Shown here piece by piece: positions 47,086 to 57,130 of a stretch of DNA of 64,000 nucleotides. Both the position numbers and the translations under genes were made by a program. Position 1 is the stretch's first letter; every line of letters begins with the position of its first letter. The notes under the pieces were generated by a model that saw only the letters and a program-made list of their open reading frames with translations, had not been told where the DNA came from and did not search any database. Origin of the DNA: Cereibacter johrii (GTDB lineage: Bacteria > Pseudomonadota > Alphaproteobacteria > Rhodobacterales > Rhodobacteraceae); the NCBI RefSeq assembly GCF_001720585.1, contig NZ_MABH01000248.1, positions 24,367 to 88,366 on the forward strand, in the 5' to 3' direction.

Positions 47086-47553
47086 AAGCAGCGGCACGCA
47101 GATCTCGGTCACCAGCTGGTCGGACGGCGTCTCCATGGCCGCGTTGCGGTAGATCTCGATCAGCGGACCTTCGGCCTGGATCTCGCGCGCCTCCGGCAGC
47201 CAGTGGGAAAAGAAGTAGCGGTAGGCGCGGGCCAGCCCGCTGTAGGGGCCGGTGTAGTGCAGGACGGCGTGCCGGCCGCCGGCCAGTCGCAGCTCCTCGA
47301 GGGGGGGCGCGATCTCCATCCCCTCCGGTGCGTCGATGCCCGCGTGGCTGTGCAGCGCGCCCGGAGGCGCGAGCAGGGGGTTATCCCAGTAGACGCCGAT
47401 CATGCAGCCCGCCTGCGACAGCAGGCTGCGCTCCTCGAGGATCTGGCAGATCTGGCCGAAGGTGGCGCCGATCTCCTCGAAAGAGCCCGTATGGCGCAGG
47501 GCAGCGAGGCGGCGCGGGGATGTCTCGCGAATATGCACGGGGAACATGGCCAT
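47083..47553 (-). CDS. GyrI-like small-molecule-binding protein
   Basis: 156 residues with GAGGAGCC before ATG 47553. The start FPVHIRETSPRRLAALRHTG, then IGVYWDNPLL, and the pattern HYTGPYSGLARAYRYFFSHW with AEGPLIEIYRN are typical of the GyrI-like (AraC effector-binding/SOUL-like) domain, which binds hydrophobic or cationic small molecules; E. coli SbmC/GyrI also inhibits gyrase. There is no DNA-binding domain, so it is a stand-alone binder. It converges on mcl1 and is divergent from accA. Confidence 0.82.
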   Translation of the reverse strand: MAMFPVHIRETSPRRLAALRHTGSFEEIGATFGQICQILEERSLLSQAGCMIGVYWDNPLLAPPGALHSHAGIDAPEGMEIAPPLEELRLAGGRHAVLHYTGPYSGLARAYRYFFSHWLPEAREIQAEGPLIEIYRNAAMETPSDQLVTEICVPLL

Positions 47554-47767
47554 GGCTCCTCAACTCATCGGACAATGATCCGATAGTGCGCCATTCTTCC
47601 TCCGGCGCTCGTGTGGCATCTTGACCGGACCCCGCCGCCGCACTGGCCGCTGCGGCACTCTTCCGCGGGGGGGCGACCGTCCGGTGCGACGGTGCGGCCC
47701 GGTCGTCATGTTGCATTTGCGCGCGCCCGGTTGCATATACCGGGCCGGTCCGCACGGAGTGTCCGCG

Positions 47768-48727
47768 ATGAACTATCTCGAATTCGAAAAGCCGCTGTCC
47801 GAGATCGAGGGCAAGGCCGAGGAGTTGCGCGCGCTCGCGCGGGGCAACAGGGAGATGGACGTCGAGAAGGAAGCGTCGGCGCTCGACAAGAAGGCCGAGA
47901 CGCTGCTGAAGGATCTCTACAAGGACCTGACCCCCTGGCGGAAATGCCAGGTGGCGCGCCATCCAGACCGCCCGCACTGCAAGGACTATATCGAGGGCCT
48001 CTTCACCGAATATACGCCGCTCGCGGGCGACCGGAACTTCGCCGACGACCATGCGATCATGGGCGGGCTCGCGCGGTTCAACGACAATCCGGTGGTGGTG
48101 ATCGGGCAGGAGAAGGGCCACGACACCAAGACCCGGATCGAGCGCAACTTCGGCATGGCCCGGCCCGAGGGCTATCGCAAGGCCATCCGGCTGATGGAGA
48201 TGGCGCACCGCTTCCGCCTTCCGGTCATCACGCTCGTGGACACGCCCGGCGCCTATCCCGGCAAGGGTGCGGAAGAGCGCGGCCAGGCCGAGGCCATCGC
48301 GCGCGCCACGCAGAAATGTCTCGAGATCGGCGTGCCGCTGGTGGCGGTGGTGATCGGCGAGGGCGGCTCGGGCGGGGCGGTGGCGCTGGCCACGGCGAAC
48401 CGGATCGCCATGCTCGAACATTCCGTCTATTCGGTGATCTCGCCCGAGGGCTGCGCCTCGATCCTGTGGAAGGATGCCGAGAAGATGCGCGAAGCCGCCG
48501 AGGCCCTGCGGCTGACGGCGCAGGATCTCCACAAGCTCGGCGTGATCGACCGGATCATCAAGGAGCCGCTCGGCGGGGCGCAGCGCGGACGCCGCGAGAC
48601 GGTCGACGCCGTGGGCAAGGCCATCGAGATGATGCTGAAGGAGCTGGTGGGCCGCAAGCCCGAGTGGCTCGTGAAGGATCGGCGCAACAAGTTCCTCGAC
48701 ATGGGCTCGAAGGGTCTCGCGGCGTGA
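47768..48727 (+). CDS. accA: Acetyl-CoA carboxylase carboxyltransferase subunit alpha
   Basis: 319 residues. Starts [20 protein letters not shown] and contains [60 protein letters not shown] and [20 protein letters not shown], the conserved carboxyltransferase blocks. With AccD it transfers CO2 from carboxybiotin to acetyl-CoA, forming malonyl-CoA for fatty acid synthesis. A GCCCGG/CCGGGC inverted repeat (47725-47730, 47740-47745) and TTGCAT elements upstream may belong to its promoter. Its stop overlaps the GTG of sugE (GTGA). Confidence 0.96.
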   Translation: MNYLEFEKPLSEIEGKAEELRALARGNREMDVEKEASALDKKAETLLKDLYKDLTPWRKCQVARHPDRPHCKDYIEGLFTEYTPLAGDRNFADDHAIMGGLARFNDNPVVVIGQEKGHDTKTRIERNFGMARPEGYRKAIRLMEMAHRFRLPVITLVDTPGAYPGKGAEERGQAEAIARATQKCLEIGVPLVAVVIGEGGSGGAVALATANRIAMLEHSVYSVISPEGCASILWKDAEKMREAAEALRLTAQDLHKLGVIDRIIKEPLGGAQRGRRETVDAVGKAIEMMLKELVGRKPEWLVKDRRNKFLDMGSKGLAA

Positions 48728-49038
48728 CGCCCTGGCTCCTCGTGCTGGTGGCCGGTCTCATGGAGACCGGCTGGGCGCTGGGCCTGAAATATTCCGACGG
48801 ATTCACCCGCCCGGTGCCGAGCGTTCTCACGCTCGTGGGCGCTGTGGCAAGTTTCTGGCTGCTGAGCCTCGCCATGAAGAGCCTGCCCGTCGGCACCGCC
48901 TATGCGGTGTGGGTGGGCATCGGCGCGGTGGGGACGGCGCTTCTCGCCATGGCGCTTTTCGGCGAGCCTGCCTCGCCCCTGCGGATCGCGGGCATCGGCC
49001 TGATCCTCGCGGGCATCATCGCGCTGAAGCTCGCCTGA
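48724..49038 (+). CDS. sugE: SMR-family guanidinium/quaternary ammonium exporter, SugE/Gdx type
   Basis: 104 residues from GTG 48724, which overlaps the accA stop by four bases. Four membrane helices; the essential glutamate is in [18 protein letters not shown], the SugE-type version of the SMR motif, and [20 protein letters not shown] is helix 3. SugE/Gdx proteins form dual-topology dimers exporting guanidinium with proton exchange. There is no guanidine riboswitch before it, since translation is coupled to accA. The physiological substrate here is inferred from the family. Confidence 0.88.
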   Translation: MTPWLLVLVAGLMETGWALGLKYSDGFTRPVPSVLTLVGAVASFWLLSLAMKSLPVGTAYAVWVGIGAVGTALLAMALFGEPASPLRIAGIGLILAGIIALKLA

Positions 49039-49139
49039 GGTCCGCTGCCGGCCTCGACCATTCGAGGCAGTCGGTCGCGCGGCGGCAAGGTTCCCTCAAT
49101 CTTCCCCTGCCAGCCTCCGCCCGAGCAGCGGAGGCCGGC

Positions 49140-49697
49140 ATGTTCCTGAAGGCATGGCACGAGGGCAGGCTCACCGTTCGGTGGGTGCCGGAGGAGGAGC
49201 CCGCCACCGAGGGCCTCTTTCCCGATGAGGCCCGCATCCTGACCGCGGCAGGTCCCGCCCCCGTGGGCCGGATCGCGCCGGGCGACCGGATCTGGCGCCG
49301 TGAAGGCCGCCCGCTGCCGGTGCTGGGGATCGAGCGGCGGATGCTGCGGCCGGAACCTCTGGGCGATCCCCGCGGCTGGCCCGTGCGCCTTGCGCAGGAG
49401 GCGCTCGGCAGGGCCCTGCCTTTGCGGGCGCTTCTGCTTTCGCCGGGCCAGCGGGTCGCGCCGACAGGAGGGGCCTCGACCCCGGTCGCGGCGGTTGCGC
49501 TGGTGGACGGATGCCGCATTCTTCAGCGGCCCCCGGAGCGTGCTGTCCCGGTGACACGCCTCCTGCTGGCCGAAGCCGCGCTTGTGCAGGTGGAGAGCCT
49601 CCTTGTCATGGCGGCCCCGCGGCCCGCGCTTCTGGCCTCCGACCCGCTCTCCGAGGGGCGCCCGCGGGGCACGAGGCGCACCTCCGCCTCCGGCTGA
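49140..49697 (+). CDS. Degenerate Hint-domain protein
   Basis: 185 residues from ATG 49140 (GAGG five bases upstream). EARILTAAGPAPVGRIAPGD, then RIWRREGRPLPVLGIERR, and later LLLSPGQRVAPTGG follow the order of the Hedgehog/intein-like Hint_2 domain found in many Rhodobacteraceae proteins. The usual N-terminal Cys-Phe is missing (LFPDEAR instead), so self-splicing or cleavage chemistry is probably lost. No attached N-terminal domain and no signal peptide are seen. Function unknown; family assignment moderate. Confidence 0.6.
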   Translation: MFLKAWHEGRLTVRWVPEEEPATEGLFPDEARILTAAGPAPVGRIAPGDRIWRREGRPLPVLGIERRMLRPEPLGDPRGWPVRLAQEALGRALPLRALLLSPGQRVAPTGGASTPVAAVALVDGCRILQRPPERAVPVTRLLLAEAALVQVESLLVMAAPRPALLASDPLSEGRPRGTRRTSASG

Positions 49698-49795
49698 GGG
49701 AGGATCGGCCGCTCACGCCACCGTCACGACCGGGTGAGGCCGAGGAACGGCTCCGCCCTCGTCCCGTTGGCGCGGCACAGTCAAGGGAGATACAG

Positions 49796-50974
49796 ATGAT
49801 CCGCCGCAGCCCGCTCGTCCTTCTGCTTCTGCCCGCCGGCGCCCTGGCCCAGCCGGTCGAGCAGGGGCCCGCCGCCACCGATTTCGAACCGGCCTTCGAG
49901 AACCAGACCCGTGCGCCGGCGCTGGAGGCAACCGGGGCCACGGTGGAGCCCTTCGTGGAGGGGCTCGAGCATCCCTGGGGCATCGCGGCCCTGCCGGACG
50001 GCGGCTGGCTCGTGACCGAGCGGCCCGGCCGGCTGCGGATGGTCTCGGAGGACGGAACGCTGTCCGATCCGATCGAGGGGCTGCCCGAGGTGGATGCCCG
50101 CAAGCAGGGCGGCCTTCTTGACGTGGCGGTGGGCCCCACCTTCGCCGAAGACCGGATGATCTACTGGACCTATGCCAAGGCGGTCGAGGGCGGCACCATC
50201 ACCGCCGCGGCACGCGGCGTGCTGTCGGAGGACGGGGAGGAGGTGAGCGCGGTCCAGGACATCTTCCGGCAGGAGCCGCCCTCTCAGGCGCCGATGCACT
50301 ACGGCTCGCGCATCCTGTTCGACGGCGAGGGCCATGCAATCATCACCACCGGGGAACATTCGATCGAGGCCGAACGCGAGCGGGCGCAGGATCTCGGCAC
50401 CAGCTACGGCAAGGTGATCCGGGTGGCGCTGGACGGCGGGACGCCCGAGGACAATCCCTTCGCCGACGGCAAGGGCCTCGGCACCGTCTGGAGCTACGGC
50501 CACCGCAACATCCAGAGCGCGGCCTTCGACGCGGAGGGCCAGCTCTGGATCGTCGAGCACGGGCCCAAGGGCGGCGACGAGCTCAACCTGATCCAGCCGG
50601 GCGCGAACTACGGCTGGCCCGAGGTGAGCTACGGGGTGAATTACGACGGCTCGCCCGTGGGCACCGGAGAGCCCCGCGGCGAGGGCTTCACCGAGCCCAC
50701 CTATTACTGGGATCCGGTCATCGCGCCGGGCGACATGACCTTTTACGAGGGCACGGCCTTCGAGGGCTGGCAGGGCGACCTGCTCGTGGGCTCGATGAAG
50801 CCCGGCGGTCTCGTCCGGCTGACGCTCGAGGAGGGCCGCGTGGCCGGAGAGGAGCGTCTGCTGGGCGACGTGGGCCGGGTCCGCGATGTCGAGGAGACCG
50901 CGGAGGGCCACCTTCTCCTGCTGATCGACGCGCCCGATGGCGGCATCCTGCGCGTCACGCCCGAGGCCGGCTGA
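49796..50974 (+). CDS. PQQ-dependent aldose sugar dehydrogenase, periplasmic
   Basis: 392 residues from ATG 49796 after AAGGGAGATACAG. Signal peptide (SPLVLLLLPAGALAQ, cleavage near residue 19). The soluble glucose dehydrogenase/aldose dehydrogenase propeller is marked by GLEHPWGIAALPDGGWLVTE, the RPGRLRMV segment, GGLLDVAVGP, YGHRNIQSAAFD and HGPKGGDELNLIQPGANYGW. Such enzymes oxidise sugar aldehydes with PQQ and calcium in the periplasm. No PQQ synthesis genes are in the window, so the cofactor would have to be made elsewhere or taken up. Stand-alone gene. Confidence 0.88.
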   Translation: MIRRSPLVLLLLPAGALAQPVEQGPAATDFEPAFENQTRAPALEATGATVEPFVEGLEHPWGIAALPDGGWLVTERPGRLRMVSEDGTLSDPIEGLPEVDARKQGGLLDVAVGPTFAEDRMIYWTYAKAVEGGTITAAARGVLSEDGEEVSAVQDIFRQEPPSQAPMHYGSRILFDGEGHAIITTGEHSIEAERERAQDLGTSYGKVIRVALDGGTPEDNPFADGKGLGTVWSYGHRNIQSAAFDAEGQLWIVEHGPKGGDELNLIQPGANYGWPEVSYGVNYDGSPVGTGEPRGEGFTEPTYYWDPVIAPGDMTFYEGTAFEGWQGDLLVGSMKPGGLVRLTLEEGRVAGEERLLGDVGRVRDVEETAEGHLLLLIDAPDGGILRVTPEAG

Positions 50975-50998
50975 CAGCCCGGCCGGCAGCCTCGGGCC

Positions 50999-51958
50999 TC
51001 AGTCGAAGGTGCCCGAGGCGCGTCCGATCAGCATGAAGGCCCGCGCGGTGCGGGTCTCGGACATCTCGACGATCTCGGCATCGCTCGCCTGACCGGCGAA
51101 GTGCGAGACCGTCCGGTCGAAGGCCCGCAGGAAATGGTGCGAAGCATCGCGGAAGACCGCATCCTCGCGCATCTTGGCCGCGACCGAGGCGAGCGCCTCC
51201 TTGTCATGGATGCCGCCCAGATCCGAGATCGGCCGCCCGCGCTCGCCCTCGGCGAAGCGGCGCCAGATGTCGGGGCGCGCGCGATCCGGGGGAAGGTCCT
51301 CCATGAAGAGGCCGAGCTGGCTCAGGAGCGTCAGCACATCCTGCGCGGCGCGGATCAGCTTGGCCGAGGACGGATCCTCGAGCGCCCGGCGCAGGGCGCG
51401 AAAGCCCGCGCGATCCTCGGCGCTTTCGGGGAAGTTCATCGCCCTGACCAGATCGCCCACCGTCAGCGGCGCGCGCTGGCGCGGCCCGCCGAGCGCGAGC
51501 GCCGGCTGATCCTCGGGGGCGCGACCGGCAGGGGCGGGCTCGGCAGGCACCGCGAAGAGCTCGGCCAGCCGGGCCTCCGTCTGGTGCTGGGCCGCGGCCA
51601 GTTCCTCCACCCGCTTTTCCAGCGCCACGCGCGCGGCGCCGCCCTGCTGGCTCACGAGATGAGCCTTGCGCATCGCATCGACGGCCGAGGCCATGCGCTC
51701 GTTCTCGGCCTTCAGATGCCGGATGGTGCGCAGGAAAAGCACCATCGAGACCGTCAGCGTCAGCGGCAGCACCACGGCGAGGATCGCCATGACATGCGCG
51801 AAGATCCCGCCGTCGCCGCGGAAGATCAGATGGAGCGCGACCGACAGCGTCCAGAGCAGGCCGGCCCCGGCCACCCCGGCTTCGAGCGGCGACAGTGCGG
51901 CCAGACGCTCGCGGGCGTAGAACCCCAGATCGACGGACTTGTCCTGCGGCTCGGTCAT
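50999..51958 (-). CDS. Membrane-anchored coiled-coil protein of unknown function
   Basis: 319 residues from ATG 51958. Two hydrophobic helices (about 25-45 and 52-75) are followed by a coiled coil (about 78-135, RTIRHLKAENERMASAVDAM and ALEKRVEELAAAQHQTEARL), a Pro/Ala-rich linker and a mostly helical C-terminal domain with LTVGDLVRAMNFPESAEDRA. No family was recognised. The C-terminal domain would lie in the cytoplasm. It follows greA by 10 bases on the - strand, so the two are probably co-transcribed. Confidence 0.75.
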   Translation of the reverse strand: MTEPQDKSVDLGFYARERLAALSPLEAGVAGAGLLWTLSVALHLIFRGDGGIFAHVMAILAVVLPLTLTVSMVLFLRTIRHLKAENERMASAVDAMRKAHLVSQQGGAARVALEKRVEELAAAQHQTEARLAELFAVPAEPAPAGRAPEDQPALALGGPRQRAPLTVGDLVRAMNFPESAEDRAGFRALRRALEDPSSAKLIRAAQDVLTLLSQLGLFMEDLPPDRARPDIWRRFAEGERGRPISDLGGIHDKEALASVAAKMREDAVFRDASHHFLRAFDRTVSHFAGQASDAEIVEMSETRTARAFMLIGRASGTFD

Positions 51959-51968
51959 GGCTTGCCCG

Positions 51969-52439
51969 TCAGACGAACCGGACCGAGACCACCTCGTATC
52001 CGCGCTCGCCGCCCGGCGTCTTGACCTCGATCGAGTCGCCTTCATCCTTGCCGATCAGCGCGCGCGCGAGCGGCGACTTGATGTTCAGAAGCCCCGCCTC
52101 GATGTCGGCCTCGGCTTCGCCCACGATCTGATAGGTGCGCTCCTCCTCGGTCTCCTCGTCGAGGATCGTGACCGTGGCGCCGAACTTGATCGAGCCCGAG
52201 AGCTTCGCCGGGTCGATCACCTCGGCCAGCGACAGGATCGCCTCGAGTTCCTTGATGCGGCCCTCGATGAAGCTCTGCTTCTCGCGCGCGGCATGATATT
52301 CGGCATTCTCCGACAGGTCGCCATGCTCGCGCGCCTCAGCGATGGAGCGGATGACGGCGGGACGCTCCACGGTCTTGAGCGTCTTGAGTTCGTCGTCGAG
52401 CGCGGTGAAGCCCGCGCGGGTCATCGGAATCTTGTCCAT
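51969..52439 (-). CDS. greA: Transcription elongation factor GreA
   Basis: 156 residues, usual length. The N-terminal coiled coil carries [20 protein letters not shown] and [20 protein letters not shown], whose acidic tip (Asp/Glu) enters the RNA polymerase secondary channel to rescue backtracked complexes; the C-terminal FKBP-like domain ends [24 protein letters not shown] lies before the ATG. The gene is divergent from the ETF-QO gene. Confidence 0.96.
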   Translation of the reverse strand: MDKIPMTRAGFTALDDELKTLKTVERPAVIRSIAEAREHGDLSENAEYHAAREKQSFIEGRIKELEAILSLAEVIDPAKLSGSIKFGATVTILDEETEEERTYQIVGEAEADIEAGLLNIKSPLARALIGKDEGDSIEVKTPGGERGYEVVSVRFV

Positions 52440-52711
52440 CTGCCTTCACCCAAAAAAACAGAAAGCCACGGCCCGGGCAGGGCCATGACCTTGAGCTTGT
52501 GTTCCCCTCACCTGATCCGATGGGACCGGCGAATGCAAGGGGGTCCGTGCCCTACGGCGGGGGGCCGCAAGGGCGCAGCATTTGTCGCGGCACGCGAGCG
52601 CGCGGAGCGCCGCGTCACGATTGACCTTGCGCCATGCATGTTGCAGGAACGACGGGATGTCTTAACAGCCCTTTCCAGCCGGGCCGACCAGGCCCGCCAG
52701 AGGACCGCCTG

Positions 52712-54367
52712 ATGACCGAGCAGACTCCCCGCGAGCAGATGGAATATGATGTCGTCATCGTGGGGGCGGGGCCGTCGGGCCTGTCGGCGGCTATCCGGCT
52801 GAAACAGCTCGACCCGGATCTGTCGGTCGTGCTGCTCGAGAAGGGCTCCGAGGTGGGCGCGCATATCCTGTCGGGGGCGGTGCTCGATCCGGTGGGGCTG
52901 AACGCGCTGATCCCCGACTGGAAGGAGAAGGGCGCGCCGCTCAACACGCCGGTGACCGAGGATCACTTCTTCCTCCTCACGCCCGCCGGCCAGACCATGC
53001 TGCCCTCGTGGCCGGTGCCGAAGCTCATGGACAATCACGGCAACTATGTCGTGTCGATGGGCAATGTCTGCCGCTGGCTGGCCACGCAGGCCGAGGAGCT
53101 GGGCGTCGAGATCTTCCCGGGCATGGCCTGTTCCGAGCTCGTCTATGGCGAGAAGGGCGAGGTGCGCGGCGTGGTGGCGGGCGAGTTCGGCAAGAATGCC
53201 GACGGCACGCCGGGCCCGAACTACGAGCCGGGGATGGAGCTTCTGGGCAAGTATGTGCTGCTCGCCGAAGGCGTGCGCGGCTCGCTTTCCAAGCAGGTGA
53301 TGGAGAAGTTCGACCTCCGCAAGGGCTACGGGCCGCAGAAATACGGCCTCGGCATGAAGGAGATCTGGGAGATCGACCCGGCCAAGCACAAGCCGGGCCG
53401 GATCTGGCACACAATGGGCTGGCCTCTGGGCAAGAATGCGGGCGGCGGATCGTTCATCTATCACGCCGAGAACAATCAGGTCTTCATCGGCCTCGTCGTC
53501 CACCTGAACTACGAGAACCCGCATCTCTATCCCTATCAGGAGTTCCAGCGCTTCAAGCATCACCCGATGGTGGCCGAGCTGCTGAAGGGCGGCAAGCGCG
53601 TGGCCTACGGTGCGCGGGCGATCTCGGAAGGGGGCTACCAGTCGCTGCCGAAGATGGTCTTCCCGGGCGGCGCCCTGCTCGGCTGCTCGGCGGGCATGGT
53701 CAACGTGCCGCGCATCAAGGGCAACCACAATGCCATGCTCTCGGGCAAGGCCGCGGCCGAGGCCGCCCATGCCGCGATCAAGGCCGGCCGGCAGTCGGAC
53801 GAGCTGTCCGATTACGAGCAGTCGGTGCGCAAGGGGCCCATCGGGCAGGATCTCTGGAAGGTTCGCAACGTCAAGCCGATCTGGTCGCATCTCGGGCTCT
53901 ATGCCTCGATGGCGCTGGGCGGGCTCGACATGTGGACGAACAGCCTGTTCAACTTCTCGTTCTTCGGCACGATGAAGCACCATCAGACCGATGCGGCCGA
54001 CACCAAGCCCGCCCGGGACTTCGCGCCCATTGACTATCCCAAGCCCGATGGCGTCCTGTCCTTCGACCGGCTGACGAACGTGGCCTTCTCCTTCACGAAC
54101 CACGAGGAGAGCCAGCCCGCGCATCTCAGGCTCAAGGATCCGACGATCCCGATCGCGGTCAACCTGCCTAAATATGCCGAGCCTGCGCAGCGCTACTGCC
54201 CGGCCGGGGTCTATGAGGTGGTGAGCGAGGCGGGACGCGATCCGCGCTTCGTCATCAACTTCCAGAACTGCGTCCACTGCAAGACCTGCGACATCAAGGA
54301 TCCGAGCCAGAACATCGACTGGACCACGCCGCAGGGTGGGGACGGGCCGAACTATCCCAACATGTGA
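52712..54367 (+). CDS. Electron transfer flavoprotein-ubiquinone oxidoreductase
   Basis: 551 residues from ATG 52712 (AGAGG upstream). FAD-binding VVIVGAGPSGLSAAIRL near the N-terminus, GNYVVSMGNVCRWLATQAEE, a central region with GCSAGMVNVPRIKGNHNAML, and a C-terminal [4Fe-4S] domain with RYCPAGVYE and NCVHCKTCDIKDP cysteines. Monotopic at the inner membrane, it passes electrons from ETF (fed by acyl-CoA and sarcosine-type dehydrogenases) to ubiquinone. The R. sphaeroides enzyme has been used as a model of the human one. It is divergent from greA; the etfAB genes are not in the window. Confidence 0.96.
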   Translation: MTEQTPREQMEYDVVIVGAGPSGLSAAIRLKQLDPDLSVVLLEKGSEVGAHILSGAVLDPVGLNALIPDWKEKGAPLNTPVTEDHFFLLTPAGQTMLPSWPVPKLMDNHGNYVVSMGNVCRWLATQAEELGVEIFPGMACSELVYGEKGEVRGVVAGEFGKNADGTPGPNYEPGMELLGKYVLLAEGVRGSLSKQVMEKFDLRKGYGPQKYGLGMKEIWEIDPAKHKPGRIWHTMGWPLGKNAGGGSFIYHAENNQVFIGLVVHLNYENPHLYPYQEFQRFKHHPMVAELLKGGKRVAYGARAISEGGYQSLPKMVFPGGALLGCSAGMVNVPRIKGNHNAMLSGKAAAEAAHAAIKAGRQSDELSDYEQSVRKGPIGQDLWKVRNVKPIWSHLGLYASMALGGLDMWTNSLFNFSFFGTMKHHQTDAADTKPARDFAPIDYPKPDGVLSFDRLTNVAFSFTNHEESQPAHLRLKDPTIPIAVNLPKYAEPAQRYCPAGVYEVVSEAGRDPRFVINFQNCVHCKTCDIKDPSQNIDWTTPQGGDGPNYPNM

Positions 54368-54466
54368 GCCTCTGACAATTGCGCGAGCGGCCCCCGGCCG
54401 TTCCCGCGTCCATTGCCTTGCCTTGCCGGCAAGTCTAGCGTGGCCGCAAAGCGGAGGCATATTTCC

Positions 54467-56167
54467 ATGGCGAACATCCTGATGCGGCCGGTTCTGGCTC
54501 TGGCGCTCGCGGCGCTCCTGCCGGCGGCGGCCGGGGCGCAGCAGGAGGATGCGGGCGCCTATCTGGCCGCACGCGTGGCGGCGGCAGGCAGCGACTACCG
54601 CGCCGCGGCCGACTGGTTCGCCCGGGCTCTCGCCGCGGATCCCTCCAACACCAGCCTGATCGAGGGCGCGCTGATCTCGGACTTCTCGCTGGGCGAGATC
54701 GAGAAGGCGGTGCCGCTCGCCACGCGCCTCGCCGAGAGCGGCAACGGCGCGCAGGCCGCGGCGCTCGTCCTGCTCGCCGACCGGGCCAAGCGCGAGGAGT
54801 ATCGGGCCATCCTGACGGCCGAGCCCACGGGCCTCGGCCCGCTGGTCGACCGGCTGTCCTTCGCCTGGGCGGCCTTCGGCGCGGGCCGGATGTCCGAGGC
54901 GCTCGAAGCCTTCGATCAGCTTGCCACCACGCAGGGGCTCGAGCCCTTTGGTCTCTATCACAAGGCGCTGGCGCTGGCCGCCGCGGGCGATTTCGAGGGT
55001 GCGGACGAGATCCTGTCGGGGCGAGACGGCAATGCGCTGCGCGTCATGCGCCGCGGCTCGATCGCGCACGCCCAGATCCTGAGCCAGCTCGACCGGAACG
55101 CAGATGCGGTGGCGATGCTGGAGGAGAGCTTCGGCACCGATGCCGATGCGGGGATCGACGCGCTGAAGGAACGGCTCGCGGCGGGCGAAACGCTGCCCTA
55201 TGACGTGGCGCGCAACGCGACCGACGGGATGGCCGAGATCTTCTTCACGCTCGCGGGCGCGCTGAGCGGCGAGGTCGACGACGGCTCGACCCTGCTCTAT
55301 GCCCGCACGGCCACCCACCTTCGCCCCGATCATACCGAGGCTCTGCTGCTCTCGGCGCAGATCCTCGACAATCAGGGCCAGCATCAGCTCGCCTCCGAGA
55401 CCTATGCCCGCATCCCGCCCGCGGACCCGATGTTCTTCGTGGCCGAGATCGGCCGCGCCGACGCCCTGCGGGCCGACGACAGGATCGAGGCCTCGCTCGA
55501 GGTGCTGCAGGGGCTCGCGCGTTCGAAGCCCGAGCTGATGCAGGTGCATCTGGCGCTGGGCGACGCGCTGCGGCGCGAGGAACGCTATGCGGATGCGGTC
55601 ACCGCCTATGACGCGGCGATTGCGCGCGTGCCCGCGCCCGAGCGCCAGCACTGGCCCTTGTTCTACAGCCGCGGCATCTGCCACGAGCGGCTCTCGCACT
55701 GGGAGGAGGCCGAGGCCGATTTCCGCCGCGCGCTCGAACTCAACCCCGACGAGCCGCAGGTGCTGAACTACCTCGGCTATTCCTTCGTGGACCGCGGCCA
55801 GAATCTCGAGGAGGCGCTCTCGATGATCGAGCGCGCCGTCGCCGCGCGGCCCGAGAGCGGCTACATCATCGACAGCCTCGCCTGGGCCTATTTCCGGCTC
55901 GGCCGCTATCAGGATGCGGTGGAACCGATGGAAAAGGCCTCGCTCCTCGAGCCGGTCGATCCGATCGTCACCGACCATCTGGGCGATGTCTATTGGGCCG
56001 TGGGCCGCAAGCTCGAAGCCCGTTTCCAGTGGCACCGCGCCCTGTCCTTCGATCCCGAGGAGAAGGAGGCGCAGCGTATCCGCCGCAAGCTCGAGGTCGG
56101 CCTCGATGCGCTGCTGGCGGAGGAAGGTGCGAAACCCCTGTCGGTAGCCGTAAGAGCGAATGACTGA
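54467..56167 (+). CDS. Secreted TPR-repeat protein
   Basis: 566 residues from ATG 54467 (GGAGG at 54453-54457). A signal peptide (cleavage near GAQQED, about residue 24) precedes many tetratricopeptide repeats, clearest at [60 protein letters not shown] and [20 protein letters not shown]. Such periplasmic TPR proteins act as scaffolds for envelope complexes. Its end overlaps ispE by 8 bases, a conserved alphaproteobacterial pairing that suggests coupled translation. The binding partner is unknown. Confidence 0.85.
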   Translation: MANILMRPVLALALAALLPAAAGAQQEDAGAYLAARVAAAGSDYRAAADWFARALAADPSNTSLIEGALISDFSLGEIEKAVPLATRLAESGNGAQAAALVLLADRAKREEYRAILTAEPTGLGPLVDRLSFAWAAFGAGRMSEALEAFDQLATTQGLEPFGLYHKALALAAAGDFEGADEILSGRDGNALRVMRRGSIAHAQILSQLDRNADAVAMLEESFGTDADAGIDALKERLAAGETLPYDVARNATDGMAEIFFTLAGALSGEVDDGSTLLYARTATHLRPDHTEALLLSAQILDNQGQHQLASETYARIPPADPMFFVAEIGRADALRADDRIEASLEVLQGLARSKPELMQVHLALGDALRREERYADAVTAYDAAIARVPAPERQHWPLFYSRGICHERLSHWEEAEADFRRALELNPDEPQVLNYLGYSFVDRGQNLEEALSMIERAVAARPESGYIIDSLAWAYFRLGRYQDAVEPMEKASLLEPVDPIVTDHLGDVYWAVGRKLEARFQWHRALSFDPEEKEAQRIRRKLEVGLDALLAEEGAKPLSVAVRAND

Positions 56168-56996
56168 AGCCTTTGCCCGCGCGAAGATCAACCTGACCCT
56201 GCATGTCACCGGCCAGCGGCCCGACGGCTATCACCTCCTCGACTCGCTCGTGGTCTTCGCCGATGTGGGCGACCGGGTGCGGGCCGAACCGGCCGAGGCG
56301 CTGAGCCTTGCCATCACCGGGCCGCAGGCCGCGAACCTGCCGGTGGCGGACGACAATCTGGTGCTGCGCGCCGCCCGGACGCTGGGCGGGCAGGGGGCGC
56401 GGCTCACGCTCGAGAAGCACCTGCCCGTGGCATCGGGCATCGGCGGCGGCTCCGCCGATGCGGCGGCGGCCCTCGTGGTGCTGGCCCGGCTCTGGCAGGT
56501 GCCGTTGCCCGATCCCGCCGCTGTCCTGAAGCTCGGGGCCGACGTGCCGGTCTGCCTCGAGGGCCGCGCGGTGCGGATGGCCGGCGTGGGCGAGATCCTG
56601 ACGCCGCTCGCCGCGCCCCTGCCCGACGGCTGGCTGGTGCTGGCGAACCCCGGCGTGTCGGTGCCGACGCCCCCGGTCTTCAAGGCGCTCGCCCGGAGGG
56701 ACAATCCCCCGATGCCCGACGATCTGCCCGGCTGGCCCAGCGTCGAGGCAATGGCCGCGTTCCTTGCCGCACAGCGCAACGATCTGGAGCCGCCGGCCAT
56801 CGCGCTCGCGCCCGAGATCGCCCGGACCCGCGCCGCCCTTGCCGCGCAACCGGGCTGCCTGCTGGCCCGCATGTCGGGATCGGGCGCCACCTGCTTCGGC
56901 CTCTTTGCCGCCGAAGAGGCCGCGCGGGCTGCGGCTGGGGCCATCGGGGCCGAGCAACCCGGCTGGTGGGTGGCGCCTGCCCGTATGGTGGGCTGA
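56160..56996 (+). CDS. ispE: 4-diphosphocytidyl-2-C-methyl-D-erythritol kinase
   Basis: 278 residues, GHMP kinase family. [20 protein letters not shown] at the N-terminus supplies the catalytic Lys; [20 protein letters not shown] is the ATP-binding glycine loop; the C-terminal [20 protein letters not shown] is GHMP motif 3. It phosphorylates the 2-hydroxyl in the fourth step of the MEP pathway to isoprenoids, which in photosynthetic relatives feed carotenoids, quinones and bacteriochlorophyll tails. It overlaps the upstream TPR gene by 8 bases. Confidence 0.95.
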   Translation: MTEAFARAKINLTLHVTGQRPDGYHLLDSLVVFADVGDRVRAEPAEALSLAITGPQAANLPVADDNLVLRAARTLGGQGARLTLEKHLPVASGIGGGSADAAAALVVLARLWQVPLPDPAAVLKLGADVPVCLEGRAVRMAGVGEILTPLAAPLPDGWLVLANPGVSVPTPPVFKALARRDNPPMPDDLPGWPSVEAMAAFLAAQRNDLEPPAIALAPEIARTRAALAAQPGCLLARMSGSGATCFGLFAAEEAARAAAGAIGAEQPGWWVAPARMVG

Positions 56997-57130
56997 TCCG
57001 GGGGCGGACGGCCTCTGCGGGAAGGGTGGCCCTTGTCCGACGGTGCGGACAAGGGAACCGAACAGGCAGCGGGAGCTTGGCGCGCGCCCGATTCTGCCTC
57101 AGGCTGGTGTGCCGCCGCCGGGAGATGTTC

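Noticed and set aside
47701..47767. TTGCAT ... CATATA as the accA promoter
   Set aside because: The spacing is acceptable, but the -10 is poor and overlaps an inverted repeat; the evidence is too weak for a separate feature.
48640..48730. Guanidine riboswitch before sugE
   Set aside because: The upstream sequence is accA coding sequence up to the overlapping start codon, leaving no room for an independent leader.
52508..56209. A 1,233-codon - strand frame opposite the ETF-QO and TPR genes
   Set aside because: Both + strand genes are clear by motif. Long antisense frames rich in Arg, His, Asp and Ala are a by-product of high third-position GC. Similar antisense frames elsewhere (22,023-24,242; 35,118-37,250) were dropped for the same reason.
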